Positions 37,314 to 45,687 of a stretch of 47,105 nt of DNA are shown here, piece after piece; the first letter of the stretch is position 1; every line of letters begins with the position of its first letter. The notes below the pieces were generated by a model, which did not search any database, was not told the DNA's origin, and saw nothing but the letters and a program-made list of their open reading frames with translations. The DNA comes from Defluviitaleaceae bacterium (lineage in GTDB: Bacteria > Bacillota > Clostridia > Lachnospirales > WQUN01): the NCBI GenBank assembly GCA_009780315.1, contig WRAH01000021.1, forward strand, positions 1-47,105. Direction: 5' to 3'. The translations under genes were made by a program, and so were the position numbers.

Positions 37314-38123
37314 TTATTTATGACTAACAGCTTTCATCACTATATGCTCAAAAAGCACAACCAAGCGATATAGAAGGGCTGCAAGTATCGCTAGAATAAT
37401 TACGCTTGTCATAACCAAGTCCATTTGAAAAACCTGACCGCCATAAACAATTAAATAACCAAGCCCTGCGCGGGAAACAAGAAACTCACCAGCAATCACG
37501 CCAACAAGACTTAAACCAATATTGATTTTTAGGCAATTAAACAGCGTGGGTAAGTTAAATGGAAATACTATCTTTACAAAAGTTTGTAACTTCCCTGCCC
37601 CAAATGTCTTTGCCATTTTCACAAGCTCTGTATCCGTATTTTTGAAGCCGTTTAACATCTCCATAATGGTGACAACCAGTGAAATTGCCAAAGCCATCAC
37701 AATAACGGCTTGCATTCCTGCACCTACCCATATGATAATCACAGGGCCAAGGGCAATTTTGGGCAAGGCATTCAATACCACAAGGTATGGGTCTGCAATT
37801 TTAGACAAGAAGTCTGACCACCATAAAATCAATGCGATAAAAATTCCTAAAATCGCCCCCAATGTAAACCCTACAATGGTTTCAAAAAAAGTCACCCCAA
37901 TATGATGTAATAAGTTGTTGTTTTGAAAATTAGAAATTGTACGTAAAATACGTGTTGGCTGGCTCATAATAAAGCTGTCGATAAACCCAAGCCGTGCCGC
38001 AATTTCCCACACCGCGATTGTGAGAAATAATACAGAAAGCTGGCAAACCCTAATCATTATTTGCCTTCGTTTTTTAGCACGCAAGTATTGTTGCCGCCCA
38101 GCAGATTCAACTGAACTAGACAT
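37314..38123 (-). CDS. ABC transporter permease (SsuC/TauC/ThiX-type)
   Basis: 269 residues with about six membrane segments and the EAA-type motif region MAKTFGAGKLQTFVKIVFPFNLP that contacts the ATPase. An N-terminal basic stretch (RAKKRRQ) precedes the first helix. It overlaps the ATPase gene by eight bases and precedes the binding protein gene by 15. Confidence 0.92.
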   Translation of the reverse strand: MSSSVESAGRQQYLRAKKRRQIMIRVCQLSVLFLTIAVWEIAARLGFIDSFIMSQPTRILRTISNFQNNNLLHHIGVTFFETIVGFTLGAILGIFIALILWWSDFLSKIADPYLVVLNALPKIALGPVIIIWVGAGMQAVIVMALAISLVVTIMEMLNGFKNTDTELVKMAKTFGAGKLQTFVKIVFPFNLPTLFNCLKINIGLSLVGVIAGEFLVSRAGLGYLIVYGGQVFQMDLVMTSVIILAILAALLYRLVVLFEHIVMKAVSHK

Positions 38124-38889
38124 TCACATCAAGCTCTTTCCAAATCATATTAAAGTATGCTCTAAATAATGGTTGGTCGCGGCGTTCTAGCGGCGGCATA
38201 TAACCGCCATCGTTTTTAAAGTCTACTTTAAAATCAAGGCTTATTTGTCCTGGTCTTTTGGACAGTACAATGATTCTATCTGCCATGCTGATTCCCTCGG
38301 CAATATCGTGGGTTACAATGACAGCGGTTTTTTGTTCACGTTTTAGTATGTTGTACACATCATCTGCAACAACAAGCCGCGTTTGATAATCTAAAGCAGA
38401 AAAGGCTTCATCTAATAAAAGAACCTCTGGCTTTACTGCTAGTGTTCTAATGAGTGCGGCACGTTGTCTCATTCCACCAGAAAGTTGAGATGGATGTTTG
38501 TCACGAAACTCCCATAGACCATACATTTTTAAAAGGCTGTCTACATATTGTCTGCTTTCAACATTTTTCATTCCATGTATTTCTAAACCCAAAATGACAT
38601 TTCCATAAATTGTGCGCCAGTCAAGCAGGCTATCTTTTTGCAACATATATCCTGTTTTGTCAGAAACACCAGTCACTTCTTCCCCAGCAATCAACACACG
38701 TCCACTTGTCGCAGGGTGAAGCCCTGCAATAAGCGATAGAAACGTTGTTTTACCGCAGCCTGATGGGCCTATTATAGAAACAAGTTCGCCTTCACTTACA
38801 GAAAAGTTAATATTTCTTAAAGCCTCAACTTCACCATTGTCCGCTTGGTATGTCAGTGAAACATTTTCAAAACAAAGAATTTCACGCAT
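38116..38889 (-). CDS. ABC transporter ATP-binding protein (SsuB/TauB/ThiZ-type)
   Basis: 257 residues. Walker A GPSGCGKTT (about 42-50), Q-loop YMLQKDSLLDWRTI, signature LSGGMRQR, Walker B VLLLDEAFSALD and H-loop IVTHDI are complete. It is the first gene of the importer operon. No Shine-Dalgarno stronger than GGGGGTGG is seen before the ATG, and no TPP riboswitch can be recognised upstream. Confidence 0.93.
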   Translation of the reverse strand: MREILCFENVSLTYQADNGEVEALRNINFSVSEGELVSIIGPSGCGKTTFLSLIAGLHPATSGRVLIAGEEVTGVSDKTGYMLQKDSLLDWRTIYGNVILGLEIHGMKNVESRQYVDSLLKMYGLWEFRDKHPSQLSGGMRQRAALIRTLAVKPEVLLLDEAFSALDYQTRLVVADDVYNILKREQKTAVIVTHDIAEGISMADRIIVLSKRPGQISLDFKVDFKNDGGYMPPLERRDQPLFRAYFNMIWKELDVNV

Positions 38890-39175
38890 TATCCACCCCC
38901 CATTTTTCGCTCATGTTTGTACTATATGCAAGCTAGGACAATTGGACACAAAAATTACTCATAATGACATTGCAGCAGAAAATGAGAGCCATTCGGAAAG
39001 CGGTGCATCTGGCTTTTGGGAAATAAAGGCAAAACAAATTTAAATTCAATTTCACACCTGCGAATTATGATGAATATTTCTTAGACATCTGATATAATTA
39101 ACGCAGATACAAAATTTTGCGAACAGTGGAAAATATATGCACTATTATTGTACAAGCCCGAAGGGAAGCTTCAAA
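38890..39175 (+). other. Boundary region upstream of the mobile/defence island
   Basis: 286 bp with no intact gene. A plus-strand frame from about 38.94 kb to the TAA at 39041-39043 (ending ESGASGFWEIKAKQI) has no start of its own except deep inside the opposite-strand ATPase gene, so it looks like the severed C-terminus of an unknown gene. The rest is AT-rich. Confidence 0.4.
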
Positions 39176-39394
39176 ATGCCAACATTGAACTGGATAGGCA
39201 AAGACAAAGTAATCAACCACCACCAAGACATACCATTTCGTGTTTTAGATTATCTCTACACACATGGCGAAGAAAATTCTGACAACATGATAATTCATGG
39301 TGATAATCTTGATGCGCTTAAATCCCTTCTTCCAAAATATGAAGGGCGTATTAAGTGTATCTACATAGACCCGCCATACAAGTCTGCTTGTTGA
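39176..39394 (+). pseudogene. Truncated type III DNA methyltransferase (Mod) gene
   Basis: About 72 residues remain, beginning MPTLNWIGKDKVINHH, the usual start of type III Mod adenine methyltransferases, and running through DNMIIHGDNLDALKSLLP to motif IV IYIDPPY. Where the family continues NTGN, this sequence reads KSAC and stops. The rest of Mod and all of Res are missing. The break lies about 65 bp before a terminator hairpin and 220 bp before tnpV, so an element inserted or a deletion occurred here. Confidence 0.8.
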
Positions 39395-39458
39395 TAACGA
39401 TATATCAAAAATAAGATGATGTAGCAACAGTCCAATCGTATGAGATAACGATTTTATG

Positions 39459-39490
39459 CCACCTTCGGAACATTTCCGCGGGTGGTTTTT
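39459..39490 (+). terminator. Terminator-like hairpin after the Mod fragment
   Basis: CCACC (39459-39463) pairs with GGTGG (39481-39485), with an inner GGAA/TTCC stem, followed by TTTTT. Confidence 0.75.
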
Positions 39491-39613
39491 CATTTGAGCA
39501 AGCTTAGCTGATGAAAATTGAGAATTGTTAAAACTTGGCCTTGCGCTCGGGTGCATTAGCGCGCTACAATTATTTTGGAGAGATATACCCGAAAATAGAA
39601 AGGTGTGAGCAGA

Positions 39614-40129
39614 ATGAGTAAATTGAGCAAAGAGTACATTCCAGTAGTCACAAATGACACAGTTTATTTCAAACCGCAGACGAAAGAAGAAATGGACAGC
39701 ATGATTCCACAAATGAAATTAGGTGATATGATGTTTCTCCCTTGGGTATTCAGCAAAGGTATGTGGTACACCCTTGGCTTGAATGATGAAACGGATTTAT
39801 CCTCAACGAGTTTATTCCCTAACATTATCATGGACGAGCATCTTCCGCCACTAACCCGATGGGGATTAGCACGTTATGATTTCTTAAAAACTGAGCGCAA
39901 ATTTATGGCAGCACAATTTGGCACGATTGGCTTGCACAAACATTGTCTTGAAATTCAAAACCAAGCGGAGCAACGCAAACGAGATATGATAGTGGCGATT
40001 CGCAATGACCCCGCAAATCGAGTGACCGAGTGCGACAAAGCGCAATGCCCAATTTCGTGGGTGCAACGTATGAATATGTTTCAAGCACAAATTCACGAGG
40101 TCATCAATTCAGATTTAATTTTCAGTTAG
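39614..40129 (+). CDS. tnpV: TnpV-like transposon-encoded protein
   Basis: 171 residues. The C-terminal two-thirds match TnpV of clostridial mobilisable elements: LTRWGLARYDFLKTERKFMAAQFGTIGLHKHCLEIQNQAEQR, then ISWVQRMNMFQAQIHEVINSDLI. The function of TnpV is unknown, but it is a marker of Tn4451-type and related elements. ATG at 39614 has AGGTG about eight bases upstream; an in-frame GTG at 39605 is the alternative. No resolvase or relaxase gene remains nearby. Confidence 0.75.
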   Translation: MSKLSKEYIPVVTNDTVYFKPQTKEEMDSMIPQMKLGDMMFLPWVFSKGMWYTLGLNDETDLSSTSLFPNIIMDEHLPPLTRWGLARYDFLKTERKFMAAQFGTIGLHKHCLEIQNQAEQRKRDMIVAIRNDPANRVTECDKAQCPISWVQRMNMFQAQIHEVINSDLIFS

Positions 40130-40821
40130 TGGTTTCAAATTCACACACATCAACACAAAATTGAAACGTCTGAAATTTTGGGTGCTTCTTTTTTGTGTAC
40201 CGTGGTCGCAATTGAAATTGCAAATTCACTCTGAATGTTGTGCAATAACTTTTACGAAATTCAATTTGAGATTGCTCCATCTATAAAATTTTGCACATAG
40301 TGATAATTTTAAATGTATAAATCCAAATTGAAATGTGCAAATGAAATTACCGAATCGCAATATGAAATTGAAAAGCCAAATACGAAATTGCTACAAAGTC
40401 AATTTCAATGTGCAACCGAAATATGGAATTGAAAGATTTTAGTAGCGGAACGCTTAACAAAAAGTGCGCAGCATCTTTTTGAATTTGCGAAATTGCGAAG
40501 CCATGAGTACAATTTTGCAAATAGGGGTCGAGGGGAAATCCCCTCGCAAGCGGTATGTGTGGTAACACATACATTGCTTGCCAGTTTACTTGAATACCCC
40601 TGTATTTATTAGGCTTGCGGACTATGCCATCGCTCAGGGTCTTTTGGTATTGAACATATGTAATAACTCCACTCGTACACGGCTTTCAAAATTTCTAACG
40701 TAACGGTCTTTCGAGTTATCCACAATTTTTGAGCAACACAAATTTGTAATTGTGATTGGTCGAAATTTCTGGTATAATGTAGACTAAGGATAATTGTATG
40801 TAGCTGGAGGTTGGCATAATT
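40130..40821. other. Non-coding, AAATTG-rich region with a cruciform cluster
   Basis: 692 bp with no supportable gene. From 40160 to 40520 the hexamer AAATTG or its complement recurs about nine times at irregular spacing. From 40524 to 40600 there are nested inverted repeats (separate entry). The remainder up to the RhuM gene contains short minus-strand frames without binding sites. Confidence 0.6.
40524..40600. other. Nested inverted repeats, possible oriT
   Basis: GAGGGGA/TCCCCTC (40530-40536/40539-40545), GTATGTGT/ACACATAC (40553-40560/40565-40572) and an outer GCAAGC/GCTTGC (40546-40551/40576-40581) are packed together, with GGGGT (40524-40528) and ACCCC (40596-40600) at the edges. Such clusters occur at transfer origins of mobilisable elements. 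TnpV nearby supports this, but no relaxase gene is present, so it may be a relic. Confidence 0.4.
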
Positions 40822-41808
40822 ATGAAAAGCCCATATGACCATGTTGTCATTTTCAAAACAGACGATGAAAAAATTTCGGTTGATGTGCGCTTTGACGAAG
40901 AAACTGTTTGGCTAACATTAGACCAAATGGCGGCTTTGTTTGAAAAATCGCGCTCTACGATTAACGAACACGTTTTGAATGTTTATGCCGAAGGCGAATT
41001 AGACGAAGATACATCAAAAAGAAAAATCGGAAATTCCGATTTTTCTACGAAGCCAACAAATTATTATAACCTCGATGTAATTATCTCCGTGGGCTATAGG
41101 GTTAAATCTTTGCGTGGCACACAATTTCGCAAATGGGCAACAGGCCGTCTTAATGAATATATCCGCAAAGGTTTTACAATGGATGACGAACGTTTGAAAA
41201 ATGGCGGTGGGCGATATTTTCGTGAACTTTTGCAGCGCATTAGGGATATTCGCAGTAGTGAACGCAACCTTTATCAGCAAGTAACAGATATTTACGCCAC
41301 TTCAATTGATTACGACCCTAAAGCGAAAACCACACGAGAATTTTTTGCAACGGTGCAAAACAAAATGCACTATGCTGCGCATAAGCACACAGCAGCGGAA
41401 TTGATACATGAACGTGTTGATAGCGACAAGCCAAATGTAGGTATGACAAATTTCAAAGGCGAGTATGCCACAAAGAGTGATGTCATTATCGCTAAAAATT
41501 ATTTAACCGAACGAGAGTTGACTGTGCTAAATTTACTCGTGTCGCAATTTTTGGACTTTGCTGAGTTACAAGCTCTTGAAGAACGCCCCATGACAATGGC
41601 AAACTGGGTAGAGGAGCTTGACCGCAATTTGGTCGGCAATCGCCGTGATGTGTTGCAGGGCAAAGGTAAAATCAGTAAAAAGCAGGCATTTGAAAAAGCC
41701 GGAGAAGAATTTGAAATATATCGTGCGCGTGAGATGGCGCAGTTGGTTAGTGATTTTGACCGTGCCGTTAAATCAATAACACAAAAAGATATAAGCGATA
41801 CTGAATAA
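40822..41808 (+). CDS. RhuM-family virulence-associated protein
   Basis: 328 residues. The N-terminus (VRFDEETVWLTLDQMAALFEKSRSTINEHVLNVYAEGEL) is the conserved RhuM region with a helix-turn-helix, followed by YYNLDVIISVGYRVKSLRGTQFRKWATGRLNEYIRKGF, the family hallmark. The C-terminal half is helical. RhuM proteins are common companions of restriction-modification loci; their biochemical role is not settled. GGAGG precedes the ATG. It is 22 bp upstream of hsdR on the same strand, so probably co-transcribed. Confidence 0.9.
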   Translation: MKSPYDHVVIFKTDDEKISVDVRFDEETVWLTLDQMAALFEKSRSTINEHVLNVYAEGELDEDTSKRKIGNSDFSTKPTNYYNLDVIISVGYRVKSLRGTQFRKWATGRLNEYIRKGFTMDDERLKNGGGRYFRELLQRIRDIRSSERNLYQQVTDIYATSIDYDPKAKTTREFFATVQNKMHYAAHKHTAAELIHERVDSDKPNVGMTNFKGEYATKSDVIIAKNYLTERELTVLNLLVSQFLDFAELQALEERPMTMANWVEELDRNLVGNRRDVLQGKGKISKKQAFEKAGEEFEIYRAREMAQLVSDFDRAVKSITQKDISDTE

Positions 41809-41830
41809 CGGTTGGGAGGAGGTCACATTT

Positions 41831-44185
41831 GTGGATAAAAAACAACTAACAGAACAAGAAATACGCTCGAATTTTATAAGACCTGCCGTACAAGATGCTG
41901 GCTGGTCGGCTTCACAAATTCGTGAGGATTATGCGATAACCGTTGGACGAATAATTGCTCGTGGTGGTGTGTGCAAGCGTGATAAAGCGAGTGTCAAGCG
42001 TGCTGATTTCATCTTGTTTTACAAATCTCACATCCCCTTAGCTGTCATAGAAGCAAAAGACAACAAGCACTCCGTTAGCGACGGTATGCAACAAGCATTA
42101 GATTATGCTGAACGAATGAACATACCATTCGTATTCACATCAAATGGTGATGGATTTACATTCCGAAACAAGCAGGATGCCTCAGAGATTATAATTGGTC
42201 TTGATGAGTTTCCCTCACCTGATACGTTGTGGCAGATGGTAAAAAAACATAACATAATCGACGATTCACAGGAAAAAGTAGCTATTCAACCCTATTACAC
42301 AGAAAATGAAAATAAACACCCACGATATTATCAGCTTAATGCCATAAATTTAACTGTTGACGCAGTTATGAAAGGTCAAAACCGTATGTTGCTTGTTATG
42401 GCAACAGGCACAGGTAAGACGTACACAGCTTTCCAAATTATTTGGAGATTATGGAAGGCGGGCATTAAAAAGCGGATATTGTTTCTCGCAGACAGAAACG
42501 CACTTGTAGACCAAACATATGCCAATGATTTTGCGCCTTTCAAGGACAAGATGACAATAGTACGAAACCGTAAAGTAGACCCTTCATATGAAATTTATCT
42601 TGCTCTTTATCAGGGGCTTACTGGTGATGATGACAAAGATGTGTTTAAGCAGTTTTCGCCAAATTTCTTTGATTTAATTATCATTGACGAATGTCATAGA
42701 GGTAGCGCAAAGGCAGACAGCGAATGGCGAGAAATTTTGAATTACTTCAGCTCGGCTTCGCAAATAGGTTTAACGGCAACCCCTAAAGAAAACAAAGAAG
42801 TGTCCAATATAGACTACTTTGGCGAGCCAATTTATACCTACTCCCTAAAACAAGGTATTGAAGATGGATTCCTTGCGCCATATAGAGTTATCCGTGTTTT
42901 ATTGGATAAAGATGCTGCGGGTTATCGCCCATACAATGGGCAAGTTGATAAATTTGGCAACGAAATTCCCGACCGTATTTATGGAACATCTGATTTTGAC
43001 CGTGAGTTGGTTTTAGAGCAAAGAACGAAAATAATAGCACAAACAGTTTCTAATTATTTGAAGAAACACGATAATCGCATGGCTAAAACCATTTTCTTTT
43101 GTGTGGATACAGAACACGCAGACCGTATGCGACAAGCACTTGTTAATGAAAACAAAGACCTTGTAATGGAAAATGAACGATATGTAATGCGTTTGACTGG
43201 TGATGATGAAATTGGCAGAAAACAAGTTGGCAATTTTAGCGATGTAACGAGCAACTATCCTGTTTTGGTTGCAACGTCAAAACTGCTAACAACTGGCGTT
43301 GATGCACAAATGGTTAAATTTATCGTGCTTGATTCTTCAATCAAAAGCATGACGGAATTTAAGCAAATTATTGGGCGCGGTACTCGTGTTCGTGAAGATT
43401 TGGGTAAGATGTTTTTCACTATTTTCGATTTTCGTAACGTAACACGACTTTTTGCAGACCCCGATTTTGACGGGCCTACGGAGCAAGATGATGAATTTAC
43501 ACCGGGGCCTAATGGCGAAATTCCACCAGAATTAGATGAAGGACAAGAAGTCACCTCCGACAATGACAAGCCAAGCATTAACGATTTTCCAGAATGGGAC
43601 GAGCCACCAAAAGGCAGGCGCGCAAAATATTATGTCCATAATGTTGAAGTTACTGTGCTGAAAGAGTTAGTGCAATATATCGACAAAGACGGCAAACTGA
43701 TGACAGAATCATTAACCGACTACACACGCCGAAATGTTCTTAACCAGTACGCAACATATGATGACTTCCTCAATGCATGGAATAGTGCAGAACGCAAACA
43801 AGTTATTTTAGATGAACTTGTTGAACAAGGCGTTTTAATAGACGAGTTGCATGAGCAGATTGGACAAGAATTTGACCCATTCGACTTACTATGCCATATC
43901 GTATTTGACCAACCTCCACTCACAAGGCGAGAGAGGGCTAATAATGTAAAAAAGCGTAATTACTTTGGAAAGTATGGCGAGCAGGCAAGTGCCGTTCTTG
44001 AAGCCTTGTTGGAAAAATATGCAGATACAGGCGTGACAAATATTGAAAGCATAGATGTGTTAAAAATAAATCCCTTCCAACAATTCGGAACACCGCTACA
44101 CATCGTTAATCGCTTGTTTAACGGCAAAGCAAACTATGACCAAGCTATCCGAGAATTGAAATTAGTGTTATATGAAGCCGCATAG
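41831..44185 (+). CDS. hsdR: Type I restriction enzyme, R subunit
   Basis: 784 residues. The N-terminal nuclease region shows the PD-(D/E)XK pattern (RADFILFY ... AVIEAKD). SF2 helicase motifs follow: MATGTGKT (motif I), IIDECHRG (II), LTATP (III), TTGVDAQMV and QIIGRGTRVR (VI). The C-terminal third should bind the methylase complex. It translocates and cuts unmodified DNA with HsdM and HsdS. GTG start with GGAGGAGG upstream. The size fits the shorter EcoEI-like R family. Confidence 0.95.
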   Translation: MDKKQLTEQEIRSNFIRPAVQDAGWSASQIREDYAITVGRIIARGGVCKRDKASVKRADFILFYKSHIPLAVIEAKDNKHSVSDGMQQALDYAERMNIPFVFTSNGDGFTFRNKQDASEIIIGLDEFPSPDTLWQMVKKHNIIDDSQEKVAIQPYYTENENKHPRYYQLNAINLTVDAVMKGQNRMLLVMATGTGKTYTAFQIIWRLWKAGIKKRILFLADRNALVDQTYANDFAPFKDKMTIVRNRKVDPSYEIYLALYQGLTGDDDKDVFKQFSPNFFDLIIIDECHRGSAKADSEWREILNYFSSASQIGLTATPKENKEVSNIDYFGEPIYTYSLKQGIEDGFLAPYRVIRVLLDKDAAGYRPYNGQVDKFGNEIPDRIYGTSDFDRELVLEQRTKIIAQTVSNYLKKHDNRMAKTIFFCVDTEHADRMRQALVNENKDLVMENERYVMRLTGDDEIGRKQVGNFSDVTSNYPVLVATSKLLTTGVDAQMVKFIVLDSSIKSMTEFKQIIGRGTRVREDLGKMFFTIFDFRNVTRLFADPDFDGPTEQDDEFTPGPNGEIPPELDEGQEVTSDNDKPSINDFPEWDEPPKGRRAKYYVHNVEVTVLKELVQYIDKDGKLMTESLTDYTRRNVLNQYATYDDFLNAWNSAERKQVILDELVEQGVLIDELHEQIGQEFDPFDLLCHIVFDQPPLTRRERANNVKKRNYFGKYGEQASAVLEALLEKYADTGVTNIESIDVLKINPFQQFGTPLHIVNRLFNGKANYDQAIRELKLVLYEAA

Positions 44186-44208
44186 TACGCATTTAGGAGG
44201 ACATCAAA

Positions 44209-45687
44209 ATGGCTAGTTCAAGCACTACTAAAGCATTAAAAGACATTATGCGCATGGACGCAGGTATAAATGGAGATGCACAGTATATCGAGCAAATAAC
44301 ATGGATGTTGTTCTTAAAATCTTTTGATTTCAAGGAACAAGTGTGGGAATTATCCGAAGATTACTACCCCGTTATACCCAATGAATTTCGTTGGAGCGTG
44401 TGGGCTGATGATAATGAAGGCATTACAGGCGATGCTCTACTTGAACACATCAATCAAATGTTTATAAGCTTACGCAATTTAGAAGTGGAAGATTTGCCAA
44501 TACAAGAGAAAAACCCCGAAAAAGCAGAAGCCATTTTGAACATTGCGCGGCATCGCAGACGGCTTATCCGCAATGTTATGAATGGCATAAACAACTTCAT
44601 GAAGTCTGGAACGTTACTGCGGCAAGTTGTGAATAAGCTAAACAGCGAGATTAGCTTTGATGATATTAAAGGCACTCACCTGTTTAATGGGTTATACGAA
44701 AATATGTTAAAAGACTTGCAAAGTGCAGGTAAAGCGGGAGAGTTTTATACTCCAAGACCTGTAACGAAATTTATCGTTGATATGGTTGACCCTAAACTCG
44801 ATGAAATTGTGCTTGACCCCGCTTGTGGAACTGGTGGATTTTTAACGAGCGTGATTGACCGTTACAATATTGAAACAACGGAAGATTATCGAAAATTGCA
44901 ATCAAACATTAAGGGAATTGAGAAAAAACCGTTCCCTTATTTGCTGTGCGTAACAAACCTTATAGCACATGGAATTGATGTTCCTAATATTAGGCATGAC
45001 AACACGCTCCGAACACCTACGCAGGATTACGGCGTTAAAGACAAAGTGAATGTTATTGTGACTAATCCACCATTTGGCGGCGCGGAAGAAAAAGCTATTT
45101 CGCAATCTGTGTCGGCTGACCTACGCAATACAGAAACTGCCGACTTGTTTTTGGTGCATTTGATGGCATTGCTAAAAGGCGGCGGGCGTTGCGGGCTTGT
45201 ATTGCCTGACGGATTTTTGTTTGGTACAGGCGTAAAGGCGGCAATAAAAAGAAAACTTTTGGAAGAAAACGACCTACATACAATTGTAAGGTTACCCAAG
45301 AGCGTTTTTTCGCCATATACAGGCATCAATACCAATTTGTTATTTTTCACGAAGGGCAAGCCAACCAAAGGCGTGTGGTTTTATCGTTTAGAAATGCCAG
45401 AAAGTTACAAAAACTTCTCGAAAACTAAGCCTATGCAGGACAAGCACTTTGACCCTGTGCGTGAATGGTGGAATAATCGCACCGAAAGTGATGTGTCGCA
45501 GTATGTACCTGTAGAGGACATTGCAGTTGGTGAATATACTCTTGATTTATGCGGTTTTCCACATGAAACCGTTGAGATACTGCCGCCTGATGAATTTATT
45601 GCGGAATATTTGCACAAAAAGGCGGTTATCTCTGCAAGGATTGAAGATATTTTGGGGCGCATATCAGCCGTTATGGAGGAAAGCTAA
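44209..45687 (+). CDS. hsdM: Type I restriction enzyme, M subunit (N6-adenine methyltransferase)
   Basis: 492 residues. An N-terminal HsdM_N helical domain precedes AGEFYTPRPVTKFIVDM, the SAM motif I DPACGTGGFL and the catalytic motif IV NPPFGG. It methylates the recognition sequence set by HsdS and is needed for both modification and restriction. AGGAGGACATCAAA precedes the ATG. Its stop overlaps the hsdS start as TAATG. Confidence 0.96.
   Translation: MASSSTTKALKDIMRMDAGINGDAQYIEQITWMLFLKSFDFKEQVWELSEDYYPVIPNEFRWSVWADDNEGITGDALLEHINQMFISLRNLEVEDLPIQEKNPEKAEAILNIARHRRRLIRNVMNGINNFMKSGTLLRQVVNKLNSEISFDDIKGTHLFNGLYENMLKDLQSAGKAGEFYTPRPVTKFIVDMVDPKLDEIVLDPACGTGGFLTSVIDRYNIETTEDYRKLQSNIKGIEKKPFPYLLCVTNLIAHGIDVPNIRHDNTLRTPTQDYGVKDKVNVIVTNPPFGGAEEKAISQSVSADLRNTETADLFLVHLMALLKGGGRCGLVLPDGFLFGTGVKAAIKRKLLEENDLHTIVRLPKSVFSPYTGINTNLLFFTKGKPTKGVWFYRLEMPESYKNFSKTKPMQDKHFDPVREWWNNRTESDVSQYVPVEDIAVGEYTLDLCGFPHETVEILPPDEFIAEYLHKKAVISARIEDILGRISAVMEES

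Noticed and set aside
38890..39060. TPP riboswitch ahead of the NMT1/THI5-type importer
   Set aside because: Neither the CTGAGA nor the ACCTGA-type core elements of a TPP aptamer are present in the minus-strand leader, so a thiamin-precursor assignment is not supported.
40160..40520. CRISPR or tandem-repeat array made of AAATTG units
   Set aside because: The hexamers are irregularly spaced, there is no constant repeat of 20-40 bp, no spacer pattern and no cas gene.
40609..40842. Minus-strand frame of 77 residues upstream of the RhuM gene
   Set aside because: It has no ribosome binding site and overlaps the RhuM start and promoter region. It could be a remnant but cannot be supported.
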